Source: Armatimonadota bacterium
GTDB lineage: Bacteria; Armatimonadota; UBA5829
DNA: 16,650 nucleotides
Direction of reading: 5' to 3'
NCBI GenBank assembly: GCA_023474015.1
Contig: JAMCYN010000046.1
Span: forward strand, 1 to 16,650
In this document: positions 7,079 through 16,275 of the stretch, one piece after another
Layout of the letters: the number at the start of each line of letters is the position of its first letter
Numbering within the stretch: the stretch's first letter is position 1
The notes under the pieces: generated by a model
What the model saw: the letters and a program-made list of their open reading frames with translations, nothing else
What the model was told of the DNA's origin: nothing
The model's database searches: none
Made by a program: the position numbers and the translations under genes

Positions 7079-10000
7079 CTACGGCTTTCTGGCGGCGAAG
7101 TCCGGGCTAAGGGTTTCCCAGAACAGATCCGACGTGCCGCCACGAGTGCTTGTCCAGAATACCCATATCTTTGAAGACAGAACAGGCTTCCAGGTTCCAC
7201 CAGTGAGCGGTCTTTCATCCCAGAACTTCGGATTTGGGTCCGCGAATGCGTATATACTGCCCTCATTGACGTTGCTGTCGCCGGAGAATCCCAGAAGCGA
7301 CTGCTCCGGAACCTCCATTTGCCAGAATACATCGGACGCGACAACCGTCCCGGTGGTGACATTGTTACCCTCGGTGGCCTTATACGTGATGGTGATCGGG
7401 CCAGGCCCGTTCGGCAGAACGTCGGCACTGCCGGACTTCAACAGCGAACGGTATCTCTCATCAATCTCGGTGAAGTAGACCTTCGAGCCTGTGCCGTCGA
7501 TCTCCCACGGCCCCAGAGCGCCATCCACGGCGGTAATCTGATATTTTGCGCCCGGCGTCGGGGTAATCAGTTTCGCTAAGTCAACACCCACCCGATAGGT
7601 GGTGAAGAATATCGTGGAGCTCTCTATGCCCGTGCCGGCCTTGCGCCAGAAAACCCACAGCCTATCCACCGGCGCAGGCGGCGCGTTATCTCCGGCCCAG
7701 GTCTGGCCGAGCCCCGGGTTAGGGTCGTCGCGCTCTACGGTGGCGTGCCGGTACATCTTCGTGCGTTCGATAAATGCGCGGGGGCTGTTATTGACGGCCT
7801 TATCGGTCGTTATCTTCCATGTCTGCGGAGTATAGTCAGCGAATATCTCGGATACATTGAACCCGCCGTTGCCATCCGGCACCTCCGGCAGAGCCTTGGT
7901 GAACCTGACTATCCCCGCCGAGTAATCGATCATCGTCTGCCCGAGTTTTTCGCTCTTGAGGATGCTATCCGCGTCCGTGCCGAAACTATAGTCGTATACG
8001 TAAACACCGGTCGCCTCGTCGATCTGAGGAGGCAGCAAGTTGCCCGCCGTATCCCGCATCTCAGTCGCGCTGAGTATTGAGCCGTCCGGCAGTTTTACCC
8101 ACACGTAGGGCAGGTTATACAGGTTCCTGAAGGGGTCCCTCGACTGAGCGGGCATTCCGGAGAGTATCCCATCCACGAAGTTCTCATACTGCAAATGCTC
8201 GACCCGGCCTGCGTGATCGGCGAGCACCGTCTGCTTCTGCGCGTCCGAAAGGCCGTCCAGGCTCGACTTATCCGGCCTGATCCACGCCAAATGTCTCGAA
8301 GTATAGAACCCATACTTAGAATCGCGCTCCAGCTTCTCGGAGAACACCCGAGGCATCGGCTGGGCTATTTCGGACGGCGCGCAGGGGTATACGTAATTGG
8401 CGTCATTCTTAGTGATCGCCATGTAGCGGCCAAGAAGAACGTCAGGCGACTGGTCCAGCTTGGTCGATCCCGAATACACCAGGTCGATAAACTGCCGACC
8501 CAGCGGATCCGCCGAGCTGGCAGACCAGAAGTGCCTGAGAACGGCGTTCGGCGAGCTCACGGACGCCAGGCAATCCGGCATCCTGACCTTCGCATCATCG
8601 GACCAGAGGTCCTGCCCGGTGCCCTCGCCGGAAGCGTGCGATAGCCCCGCATCGTTGTTTGAATAGCAAATCGACCATCGGCCATCGTTGCCACCCTGCC
8701 AGAACATCCACATCCGGTCCTTAGCCTGGACGCCGTCAGTGTAGCCGCCTACCGCCACGCTCGGGCAGCGTTTCACCTGCACCGGGTCATGCGGAATACT
8801 TTGAACTTGGGCCCTGCCGCTGGTCACGTCGCCGCCCGTCGCATCGGTGTAGAATATCCGATGCTCCTGAGAGACTTTATTGCTCGTCGGATCAATCAGA
8901 TCGGCCACGCCGACCCACGCGAGCCAGGTCCTTCCGGAGCCGGCATCCTGAGCCACATCCAGGTTTTCGGCGATTACCGGCGAGTGATGTTTCACGGACG
9001 GCAGCCCGGACGGCCCTCCGAACTGCCACTCCATAAGCTGCAAGCTGGAGTTGCTCCCCAAGAGTTGACTCGGCCAATGTGATCCGCCGAAATCGGGCAG
9101 CAGAGGAGTCTGGAGGGCGGTCGGCGTGACCCACCATCGGTCCGGGTCCGCGCCGAGCGTCTGCCAGCCCTTCATCCGCGACCCGTTCTCTTCCCATTTC
9201 AGGTCGGCGCGGTTGATAAACCACGGCGCATTGGCAAAATCGGCAAGCTGAGGGTTGCCCGGCAGCCAGTTCGACGGATACAGCCCCGGATTGTACATCC
9301 TGTTGCTCGACCAATAGAGGTGAACATCTCCAGTGACCGCGTCCCTGAACGCAGCCGGTGTGGAGTCTCCCACTCGCGGAATCGGCACGGCGTTCCCCGA
9401 GGCATCCCACGGCACATCCACCTGCGGGAGCATAGTAGGCGTCACGCCGCCCGTAATTTGCGCCTCCCGCACGGTCGCCTTCATCTGGAAGCTGGTCTGG
9501 GCGACCGGTTCCGGCTTGGGCGTAAGACCGATATCGAGCGCGCCATCACCATCAAGATCGCAAAACACCGGCACATAGGGCAGCTTGAAGATGCCGTCAT
9601 AGCTCTGATAGGTCCCGATGGGCTGGGAAAGCGGGATGCGCAGACCGACCCTCACCGGCAGCGGCTGGTCCCTCGGCTCGCCTGTTGCGCTCACCCATCC
9701 GCTCGTGGCAAACAGAGCCTGCGCGTTCGAGACCGTTGACTGATAGTCGATATCCCATTTCCGCCTATCGGGAATGGTCATGAGGGTCGGGTCCGGGTCC
9801 CCCACCCTGGCCTTGCTGAGCGTATAGCCGACCCCCATCGTGGTAAACGGCGGCGCCTTGAAGGCCGCTAACCCAAGCGCCAGCGGCGCGCTCCAGTCCA
9901 GCGAGCTTGTGATGGCCCCCGCCGGTACCGGCGAGACGGGGCTTGACTGGTCGCTGAACAGTTGCACCTCCCTGCCAATATACATATTCGGCAGATTGAC

Positions 10001-13000
10001 ATTACCCGCGTTCTTGATCGTGACATCCTTGAACCACTTCTGGACCTCGGGGTTCGGGTTGAACGCGTTAAACTCCAACGGGCCGAACATGCCGTCGCCG
10101 AGACCGTGCGGCGCGCGGCCAATGTCGATCAACTGCTCCTGCACCTCGACCTTCGGGTCCCCAGGCACCTTCAGTCCCATGCGGAACTTTCGATAGACCT
10201 CCTGGTAGGTCGTGGGGCGCCCGTAGACACTATCCCCGGAGTCGAATTCGTTATTGGGGTTTGAGTCGATATAAGCCGGCATGGTCTTGGTGTAGCCCGA
10301 TAAGTTAGCGGGCTGGAACCTCGGCACTTCCACGGACGCATAGATCGTTTCCGGCCTCATGATCGCCGTGTTGTAGTCGGCGAAATTCGATCCGATGGGG
10401 ATCACGGCCAGCACCGGCGGCAGGGTAGTCTGCTTGAGGGCGGGGCGGTCGTCATCAGTCGCCTTGCGAAAATCCTCGCGCGTCTTCGATATATTCGGAT
10501 AATCGACCGAGCCGGGCCCGAACTCCCACGGGAACTGCACGCCGCCGGAGTTGGAAATGGCGGCAGGCCCTCCGCGCCACCCCAACTCACCCGAGTCGAT
10601 GCGGAACTTGTCGATCACCGCGGTCTGCCTGACCCCGCTTGCGTCCGTCCCGGTGGCCTTGCATCCGGATGCACTGCGATCCATGATCCCCAGCCACGCC
10701 TCCCGGGAGGACGTGCCATGAGTCACGAACAGCATGTTGAGGAACGGCACGATGCCTGTGTCGAAGGTCCCGTCGTCATTCAGTATACCGTTGCCGTTAA
10801 AATGGGCCTCCGGGTCATTTCGATAGGTCTGGTAGGGATTGGTCCCCGTCAGTATCCTCGGCCACGCAAGCGATATAGCCGAGAGGCCGATGCGGTCTTG
10901 ATCGTCCCTTATCGCAAGCGGATTATTGATACCAAAAAGCTGCTCCTGATACTCGCCGCTTTCTTTATTGATCAGCGGCTTCGGCGGCGATCCGGTCATC
11001 AGTCGCGCGAGCGGAATCCTCTGCGTGATCGGCGTCTTATCCGTGCTCTTGAGCTTGGTCTTGATCTCGGCTACCAGCACCCAACCCGGCCCCGGGCTGA
11101 ACGGCGGGTTCTTCTTGGGATCTATGTAAATCTGCGCCAGCGCATAGCAGCGTTTGACGGTCTCCATACTCCCATCCGGGTTCTTCACCTGCAGCGGATC
11201 AGCGACGTTCTTCCCAGTGTCCGGGTCGATCCCTTCCGTGCCCGCCTTGAGCAGTGTGTATTCCTTCAGAATCACACGGCCGGCCAGGCGCACCGTGCTC
11301 CCGGCGCTCGACCCCGAACTCGTATTCTGGAAACTGAATGTAAAGTTGGACCCCGCCGAGGACGATGTCCTGCCTGTGAGAAACTCCAGAGGAGGCAGGT
11401 TCCAAATGATTATGTTTAGATTCTCTCCCCATTCCAAGTAGACGGGAGTGTTGCTCATTCTATCGCCGATATTCGGGAACAGGTGATCCTTGTTGTTCAG
11501 GGTGTCCCTGGCGCTCCTGCGCTGTTGCGCCTCATCCAGCAGTTTCGTCTTGAGATCGGCATCGCTGGGCGGATCGGCAAGGCCCGTCGGCATCTTCATC
11601 TCCTGGCTGAGTATCCAGTTGTCATCGAAGGCAGTGCCGGGCAGAACCTCATATTTGCCGCTGGTCGCCGTATCGCCGGGGTCGCGCGTTGATGAGTTCG
11701 CGAAGAAGACAGGGTTAAACACGTCCACCTGAATATCCGTATCAGGGGCAAGCTTCTCTACGGCCTGCGAGCGATCATTAGGCTCGCCGGAGAACGGCCA
11801 GTATCCGCCGGCCCAAGATCCACCCCATGCGCCGCCATATTGCGAAAAAGCGTACAGCCTGCCATCAGCGCAGCCGACATAGATATAGTTACCGACACCG
11901 CTGGCCGAACCCGGCAATGTGAATGTAGTCACGTTCGGCGACGAGAACAGTTCACCCTCACACTGCCAACCCTTATAGTTCTTCTTGTCGGGACCATCGG
12001 GAGTTCCAGTCACTGGGTCGAACAGCCAGTCGCTCTTGCCGTTATCCGCCCTAAACCAGTGAAGGATGCCGTTCATGTCGCCGACATACATCGTCTGCGT
12101 TTCCTTGAGTCCAGGAATGAACCCATCGAACGCCGGCGCGGCCTGTATCGGCGCAAGCACCGACGGCTCCCAGTAATCTATCACGCTGCCCGGCGCTCTG
12201 GCGGAATTGCCCGTGTCGGAATCGGTGGTCTGATACTGCCGCCTGAGGAATGAGAGCGGCAGGGTGGAATCGGCGCCCATGGTGTATATGTGGCCGTCCG
12301 TGCTGCACGCCCACACCCTGTGCATGGCGTTTACATCAGCCACGTTCGGCGTGGAATATCTGAACGCCCCGTAAGGCAAACCCGTATACTTCTTGGTACT
12401 GGGATCGACGACCGGATACTGGCCCCTGGGCGTGCCGGTAACCGCATCCAGGCAGTAGAATGTGCCTTGGGTCGAGCCGACGAACAACTGCCCGCCGTTG
12501 CTCTTGTCCACGGTAATCGACGAAGTAAACCCCGGCGAGGACCCAGGCTCGGGGGCCTCATCGCTGCTCGACGCTGTCGAGGTGTCCTCGAACTCCCACT
12601 TCAGCGTTCCATCGTCACTGTTGACGCAATACACCTTTCCCGACAGGCTTTCTATATAGACCTTCTTCGCAAAATAAGCGGGCGATCCGCCCGTCTCACC
12701 CATCGACGGGTCATCGCCGCCACCGGGAGGGCTGAGGCTTAAGCTCGTGCGCACCTTGGGATATATCCATTTTACGCGCCCCATCCTCTTTACCGGGTCG
12801 CCTGCCACTTTGGCGTCGAACCCAAGGAGCCTGCCGTTGGCGCTGGCCGCGTATACCTCGGAGGCAAGATCAGATACATTGGCCTGGTTGTAATTTTCCA
12901 GTTCGAGATCAACGTTGGTCGCCGGCGTGCTGTAGGTGAACGCCCCAACGGTTTCCGGCACGATCATCATTGCGTCCGCGACGACAACATAGTTCGACGC

Positions 13001-14665
13001 GTCCGCCAGGCTCGACTTGTTGGATAGCGACACCTTCTCAACCGCGAAGTAGGATCCCAGCTTCACCCACCTGCCCTGATTGGAAGCGATGGACTGGTCT
13101 ACCTTGACCGTTGTAGTCTCCGTATTGCCCCCGGACACGGTGTAGGTTATGCTGTAGAGGGCGTCGCTGGCGCGCGGCTTATTGCCCTCAATAGAGGCTA
13201 TGGCTGTCGGAATCCATGCGTAGACCGTATACGACCAGCCATCCCCCTGCTCTCCTGCCAACTGCCTGTCTTCCTTGCCGAAATTCCATTCGACGAAAGC
13301 TCCGCCGCCGCTGTCGCATGCAATCCACCGGCATCTGCCGCCAAATGCGTCATTTCGATAGACTTGAGGAATGCTGTCGGCGGGGGACGAACTCCACCCT
13401 GAAGCAGTATCACCTTCAGACCTGGTGATACCCGGCCCCTTCCAAATTAGCTTCCCAGTTTCGGCGTTCAGCGCATATACCTGCCGGTCCGATCCGGTGA
13501 TATAACACACCAAATCCGAGCCCACCTTGGCCAACGACGGCGAACTGTATATGCCACCCTCGATTGGGCCTTCTAGAGCGTCCGGGGGGTTGCTTTCCGT
13601 CAACTGCCGGAAGTCCCTGGGATATCGCCATATCGACGTGCCAAGCTTCGCCGCGATCAGCTCTCGCTTCTTCTTTTCGCTGTCGGAGAAAGAGAAGTCG
13701 TCTATGCTCTTGTTGTCCGGCGTAATGCTGTTGACGCAATACACGGCGCCCATATCAAGTGCCGACTCGTCCTTACTCAGCGGCTGCTCGACGGTACCCA
13801 AATAGACGACCGGTATCTTTCCGTTGAATAATGGGGTACCGCTCGGGTTATCGGGGTCAGGCAGAATGTAGTTTGCCTCCGCGCTGACAGGCGAGGAATA
13901 TATCTCTTGACCCGTGGTGGGAACGAACTTGATCGCATCGGCCGCCACGCGGATGTCGTAGGCCGTGATGTTGGTCTGCAAGTCGTCGGTCTGGTTGGTC
14001 AGGACGACCTTGAGGTCCTTGGTGGTGAAGAACGAGAACGGCTTCGTGCTCAGCGGCTGCCAAGTGCCGCCATCGCTTTGGTCAAACCTCAACACCGTCT
14101 CCCCGCCGTCGTCCCAGATGTGATATTCGGCCTGGATCGTGTAGGTGTATGACGGTGTCTGCCCGGTATCCTCCGGCAGCGGCGGGATCCACACCCATAC
14201 CTGATAGTAGCCCCTTGGGAGGGTCGATGGGAAAAGCCATTGAACGTAAGCCACATCCGGGTCAACGGCAGCAGGCTTCGGCACGGCGGGCAGCCACCAG
14301 AAGCTGTGGTCCGTGCTGTTGGGGAACTCATCGGTCGCGCCCCATGCCTCGGAATCCCGGCCCAGGCTCCACGGGCTTCCGACCTTGTTGTGCTTGCCGA
14401 AGTTAACCGTGTCGCGGTTGTCGACCACCTGCAGGCTCTCGTCCACCTTATCAGCCGTGGCGCGAGGGAATACCCATATGAGGTTCAGCGAAGCGGGGTT
14501 TCCTACCTCCGAGGCCGATTCGTTAAGGCCCCGGCGCAGCATGTCTCCATGATAGGTGGGCCACACGGGAGTCGGCGCGTTCTGCGCCCATACCCCACCC
14601 GCAATAAGTGCCAGTACAACTATAAGAACCGCCACACGCCACCGGCGGAATCCGCAATCCCTCAT
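7079..14665 (-). CDS. Giant secreted PQQ-type beta-propeller protein with golvesin-like domains
   Basis: A protein of about 2,528 residues. The start at 14665 is chosen because GGAGGG lies just upstream and a signal peptide begins there (RRWRVAVLIVVLALIAGGVWAQ); the frame is open to 14782, but that extension overlaps the promoter. The mature protein opens with WPTYHGD, typical of PQQ-like beta-propellers. Blade motifs recur at about 375-405 and 600-946 (VYALNAETGKLIW, KVYCVNSDDGTLKWEF, TFYCLDAVTGTPRGQY, RLYAFSQYGG). Two golvesin-like beta-sandwich segments interrupt the propeller, about 71-251 and 434-571; the second has VKVDQSIASNQGRWVKLGSY and ends VVVADAMMIV. The remaining 1,550 residues have no family I can name. 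They contain a DLDGDG calcium-loop-like motif (about 1703) and sialidase-like strands (RMWMFWQGGNDG about 1984, RLWVFWRKAGTG about 2335, KIWVFWTSTRGG about 2499). No C-terminal anchor is seen. A surface or pilus-tip role, as for PilY1, is inference from location only. Confidence 0.85.
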   Translation of the reverse strand: MRDCGFRRWRVAVLIVVLALIAGGVWAQNAPTPVWPTYHGDMLRRGLNESASEVGNPASLNLIWVFPRATADKVDESLQVVDNRDTVNFGKHNKVGSPWSLGRDSEAWGATDEFPNSTDHSFWWLPAVPKPAAVDPDVAYVQWLFPSTLPRGYYQVWVWIPPLPEDTGQTPSYTYTIQAEYHIWDDGGETVLRFDQSDGGTWQPLSTKPFSFFTTKDLKVVLTNQTDDLQTNITAYDIRVAADAIKFVPTTGQEIYSSPVSAEANYILPDPDNPSGTPLFNGKIPVVYLGTVEQPLSKDESALDMGAVYCVNSITPDNKSIDDFSFSDSEKKKRELIAAKLGTSIWRYPRDFRQLTESNPPDALEGPIEGGIYSSPSLAKVGSDLVCYITGSDRQVYALNAETGKLIWKGPGITRSEGDTASGWSSSPADSIPQVYRNDAFGGRCRWIACDSGGGAFVEWNFGKEDRQLAGEQGDGWSYTVYAWIPTAIASIEGNKPRASDALYSITYTVSGGNTETTTVKVDQSIASNQGRWVKLGSYFAVEKVSLSNKSSLADASNYVVVADAMMIVPETVGAFTYSTPATNVDLELENYNQANVSDLASEVYAASANGRLLGFDAKVAGDPVKRMGRVKWIYPKVRTSLSLSPPGGGDDPSMGETGGSPAYFAKKVYIESLSGKVYCVNSDDGTLKWEFEDTSTASSSDEAPEPGSSPGFTSSITVDKSNGGQLFVGSTQGTFYCLDAVTGTPRGQYPVVDPSTKKYTGLPYGAFRYSTPNVADVNAMHRVWACSTDGHIYTMGADSTLPLSFLRRQYQTTDSDTGNSARAPGSVIDYWEPSVLAPIQAAPAFDGFIPGLKETQTMYVGDMNGILHWFRADNGKSDWLFDPVTGTPDGPDKKNYKGWQCEGELFSSPNVTTFTLPGSASGVGNYIYVGCADGRLYAFSQYGGAWGGSWAGGYWPFSGEPNDRSQAVEKLAPDTDIQVDVFNPVFFANSSTRDPGDTATSGKYEVLPGTAFDDNWILSQEMKMPTGLADPPSDADLKTKLLDEAQQRRSARDTLNNKDHLFPNIGDRMSNTPVYLEWGENLNIIIWNLPPLEFLTGRTSSSAGSNFTFSFQNTSSGSSAGSTVRLAGRVILKEYTLLKAGTEGIDPDTGKNVADPLQVKNPDGSMETVKRCYALAQIYIDPKKNPPFSPGPGWVLVAEIKTKLKSTDKTPITQRIPLARLMTGSPPKPLINKESGEYQEQLFGINNPLAIRDDQDRIGLSAISLAWPRILTGTNPYQTYRNDPEAHFNGNGILNDDGTFDTGIVPFLNMLFVTHGTSSREAWLGIMDRSASGCKATGTDASGVRQTAVIDKFRIDSGELGWRGGPAAISNSGGVQFPWEFGPGSVDYPNISKTREDFRKATDDDRPALKQTTLPPVLAVIPIGSNFADYNTAIMRPETIYASVEVPRFQPANLSGYTKTMPAYIDSNPNNEFDSGDSVYGRPTTYQEVYRKFRMGLKVPGDPKVEVQEQLIDIGRAPHGLGDGMFGPLEFNAFNPNPEVQKWFKDVTIKNAGNVNLPNMYIGREVQLFSDQSSPVSPVPAGAITSSLDWSAPLALGLAAFKAPPFTTMGVGYTLSKARVGDPDPTLMTIPDRRKWDIDYQSTVSNAQALFATSGWVSATGEPRDQPLPVRVGLRIPLSQPIGTYQSYDGIFKLPYVPVFCDLDGDGALDIGLTPKPEPVAQTSFQMKATVREAQITGGVTPTMLPQVDVPWDASGNAVPIPRVGDSTPAAFRDAVTGDVHLYWSSNRMYNPGLYPSNWLPGNPQLADFANAPWFINRADLKWEENGSRMKGWQTLGADPDRWWVTPTALQTPLLPDFGGSHWPSQLLGSNSSLQLMEWQFGGPSGLPSVKHHSPVIAENLDVAQDAGSGRTWLAWVGVADLIDPTSNKVSQEHRIFYTDATGGDVTSGRAQVQSIPHDPVQVKRCPSVAVGGYTDGVQAKDRMWMFWQGGNDGRWSICYSNNDAGLSHASGEGTGQDLWSDDAKVRMPDCLASVSSPNAVLRHFWSASSADPLGRQFIDLVYSGSTKLDQSPDVLLGRYMAITKNDANYVYPCAPSEIAQPMPRVFSEKLERDSKYGFYTSRHLAWIRPDKSSLDGLSDAQKQTVLADHAGRVEHLQYENFVDGILSGMPAQSRDPFRNLYNLPYVWVKLPDGSILSATEMRDTAGNLLPPQIDEATGVYVYDYSFGTDADSILKSEKLGQTMIDYSAGIVRFTKALPEVPDGNGGFNVSEIFADYTPQTWKITTDKAVNNSPRAFIERTKMYRHATVERDDPNPGLGQTWAGDNAPPAPVDRLWVFWRKAGTGIESSTIFFTTYRVGVDLAKLITPTPGAKYQITAVDGALGPWEIDGTGSKVYFTEIDERYRSLLKSGSADVLPNGPGPITITYKATEGNNVTTGTVVASDVFWQMEVPEQSLLGFSGDSNVNEGSIYAFADPNPKFWDERPLTGGTWKPVLSSKIWVFWTSTRGGTSDLFWETLSPDFAARKP

Positions 14666-14782
14666 AAGGCCCTCCGTTACCACCTCGACCTTTACATCCC
14701 TCAAAACGGCAAGTCGCACGTCAATTGTTCGACTCCAAGCCCTATATAATTGTTCCGTCCCCAGCCTTCCATGCCGGCACAC

Positions 14783-14791
14783 ATTATAACA
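14783..14791 (-). promoter_or_regulatory. Extended -10 promoter of the giant gene
   Basis: The minus strand carries TGTTATAAT, a perfect extended -10 (TGn plus TATAAT). No convincing -35 is seen 17 nt upstream, which an extended -10 can tolerate. Transcription would start near 14776, giving a leader of about 110 nt before the start at 14665. This also argues against the longer reading frame from 14782. Confidence 0.55.
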
Positions 14792-14806
14792 TGGTTGCGA
14801 GTTTGC

Positions 14807-14865
14807 GAGTTAGAGATTTACGGGTTCCCAACGCGCCAACCCGCAACCCAAGAACCCGCTAACTC
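14807..14865. repeat. Imperfect inverted repeat between the divergent promoters
   Basis: GAGTTAG (14807-14813) pairs with CTAACTC (14859-14865), and CGGGTT (14821-14826) pairs with AACCCG (14853-14858); a 7-nt bulge separates the two stems on the left arm. The minus strand between is a series of GGG-TT phrases (C runs at 14827, 14840, 14847 and 14855 on the plus strand). It lies between the -10 of the giant gene and the sigma-54 site of the PEP-CTERM gene. It may be a regulator-binding site or another copy of a dispersed G-rich repeat. Confidence 0.6.
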
Positions 14866-14878
14866 ATCAGTCGAGATT

Positions 14879-14895
14879 TTGGCACGATTTGTGCA
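14879..14895 (+). promoter_or_regulatory. Sigma-54 (RpoN) promoter of the PEP-CTERM gene
   Basis: TTGGCACGATTTGTGCA matches the RpoN consensus YTGGCACGrNNNTTGCW at every specified position but one. The invariant GG and GC dinucleotides are exactly 10 nt apart. The predicted start of transcription is near 14906, about 35 nt before the ATG. PEP-CTERM genes in several lineages are known to be under RpoN and the PrsK/PrsR two-component pair, so the site suits the gene. Reading the same stretch as a sigma-70 promoter fails on spacing (12 nt). Confidence 0.75.
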
Positions 14896-14940
14896 CTATT
14901 AAGGTTGTCAGGCGCACGCCACGCTGGAGGAGAAACATTG

Positions 14941-16155
14941 ATGGAACAACGAATATTTCGACTAATTATCGGCCTTGCGGTCGTGACAATGCTGATCACG
15001 GGGTCAATCGGCGCGGCAAGCGCCTACCTCGCCACCGGCATCAGCTCGAATAAGGTCTACAACTTCCAGGCCGACACGCCCGGCGGACCGATAATAAGCT
15101 CGCTCTACTACCAGTTCGGAGGCGGAGCGACCCTTGGCGGCATTGCCGTATCCAACGGTTACGCATTCATTTCGGACACATCCGCCACAAGCGGCCTTCT
15201 GCACGTACTCAGGCTCGGGTCCGCGAACCCATTCGTCGGAACCGTCGAGCTGAAATCCGGCGACACGAAAGTAGTCGAGGCGGGCGGAGTGGCTGTCGAC
15301 GCCAACGGCGGCGTCTATGTCCTGGACAAGACTGCATCAACCTCCGCGATGTATGCCTACGTTAACCCAAACTTCAGCAACATCGCCGGTTCCACCGTCA
15401 GCCTCGGCGGCCTCGGCGGGTTCAACCCGCAGGTAGGCATCGCGGCCAGGCAAGGCTCGGGCGCGGTCATCCTGACCGGTGGCACAAGCGTGTGGAACAA
15501 TTCCTACGCGGCTGCGGTAGTTGGAGCCGGAGGCGGCACGCCCACACCGGTCGACAGCGGCGTCATCGACAGCAGCATCCCCTCGGCAATCACCGTCAAT
15601 GGGAGCAGCGGCAACGCATACATCGTCACACGCCCATCGGATGTGGCTGTGAAAAACGGCCAGTTGTTCGCCGTCGACCCCTTATTCGCGAAGCTCGGGA
15701 TTAGCACGGGCCTTAACCTGCCTGGTGTCCCTCACAGCGTCGCGGTCGCCGGAACCGATGTTGACTTCCTGGCGATCATTGGGCAGGGCAGCGCGGGAGG
15801 GCTTCAGGCGTGGAAGGTCGCTCTTGAATCGGGATCACCGACAGGCGTAACGGCCACGGCGATACTTAACGCATCCGATAACTCCGCGCTCCACTCATGC
15901 GCAAGCTCATCCGACGGCAATATGCTCTGGTTCACCAGCCCCGCCTCTCAGCTTCCGCAATCGCAGCAGACGGTTGGCACGCTGGACCTCACTAATTGGA
16001 CCGACGGATCGCATCCGACAATGAACTTCATCGGCCTTGCGGACGGCGTGAGCGCAATCGCAGCCTACGACTACGTCCCTGAGCCATCAAGCCTGATATC
16101 GCTCCTCGGTCTCGCCGCCGGGGCGTTCACCGCCCTGCGGAGACGACCGCGCTGA
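14941..16155 (+). CDS. PEP-CTERM sorting-domain protein, beta-propeller-like
   Basis: A 404-residue exported protein. The ATG at 14941 is chosen because GGAGGAG (14926-14932) sits 8 nt upstream; an in-frame TTG at 14905 would start at the predicted transcription start. A signal peptide (about 1-28, ending near GAASAYLA) is followed by a repeat-rich beta region with blade-like motifs (GGIAVSNGYAFISD, GGVAVDANGGVYVLD, PHSVAVAGTDVDFLAI), resembling NHL/YVTN-type propellers. The C-terminus has the full PEP-CTERM tripartite signal: VPEPSS, a hydrophobic helix (LISLLGLAAGAFTAL) and the basic RRRPR. Exosortase would cut there and route the protein to the cell surface or the extracellular matrix. The substrate or ligand is unknown. 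It is divergent from the giant propeller gene and uses a sigma-54-type promoter. Confidence 0.88.
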   Translation: MEQRIFRLIIGLAVVTMLITGSIGAASAYLATGISSNKVYNFQADTPGGPIISSLYYQFGGGATLGGIAVSNGYAFISDTSATSGLLHVLRLGSANPFVGTVELKSGDTKVVEAGGVAVDANGGVYVLDKTASTSAMYAYVNPNFSNIAGSTVSLGGLGGFNPQVGIAARQGSGAVILTGGTSVWNNSYAAAVVGAGGGTPTPVDSGVIDSSIPSAITVNGSSGNAYIVTRPSDVAVKNGQLFAVDPLFAKLGISTGLNLPGVPHSVAVAGTDVDFLAIIGQGSAGGLQAWKVALESGSPTGVTATAILNASDNSALHSCASSSDGNMLWFTSPASQLPQSQQTVGTLDLTNWTDGSHPTMNFIGLADGVSAIAAYDYVPEPSSLISLLGLAAGAFTALRRRPR

Positions 16156-16163
16156 AAACCGGG

Positions 16164-16190
16164 GACGATGATTGGCGTCCAAACGTCGTC
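16164..16190 (+). terminator. Hairpin after the PEP-CTERM gene
   Basis: GACGA...TCGTC and the inner TTGG...CCAA form a nearly continuous stem of about 11 pairs with one A-A mismatch and a 3-nt loop. It starts 8 nt after the stop codon. No T-run follows, so termination is plausible by position but not strongly supported. Confidence 0.4.
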
Positions 16191-16219
16191 TAGCATTTGC
16201 CTCGGTGAAGTAATGAGAT

Positions 16220-16272
16220 GGCTGACCCTCTAAGGATGCATTAGAAGTAATAAACCTTAGAGGAGGTCAGCC
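16220..16272 (+). promoter_or_regulatory. Hairpin that hides the transposase ribosome-binding site
   Basis: GGCTGACC-CTCTAAGG (16220-16235) pairs with CCTTAGAG-GA-GGTCAGCC (16255-16272): 16 pairs with a 2-nt bulge and a 19-nt loop. The right arm contains AGGAGG (16261-16266), the ribosome-binding site 9 nt before the transposase ATG. Read-through transcripts from the upstream gene would fold this site away, as in other insertion sequences that limit transposase translation. It may also be a sub-terminal inverted repeat of the element's left end. Confidence 0.65.
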
Positions 16273-16275
16273 AAA

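Noticed and set aside
7079..7200. PEP-CTERM or other sorting signal at the end of the giant protein
   Set aside because: The last residues (ETLSPDFAARKP) have no PEP motif, hydrophobic helix or basic cluster of the required form.
10718..11419. Plus-strand open frame (233 codons) opposite the giant gene
   Set aside because: Same reasoning: Arg-rich, no recognisable domain, and the giant protein's frame is continuous through it.
14665..14782. Longer N-terminus for the giant protein
   Set aside because: The extra 39 residues precede a good signal peptide, their start overlaps the predicted -10 region, and a Shine-Dalgarno sequence sits before the inner ATG at 14665.
14879..14902. Sigma-70 promoter TTGGCA...TATTAA before the PEP-CTERM gene
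   Set aside because: The spacing is only 12 nt, while the same bases match the sigma-54 pattern with exact spacing.
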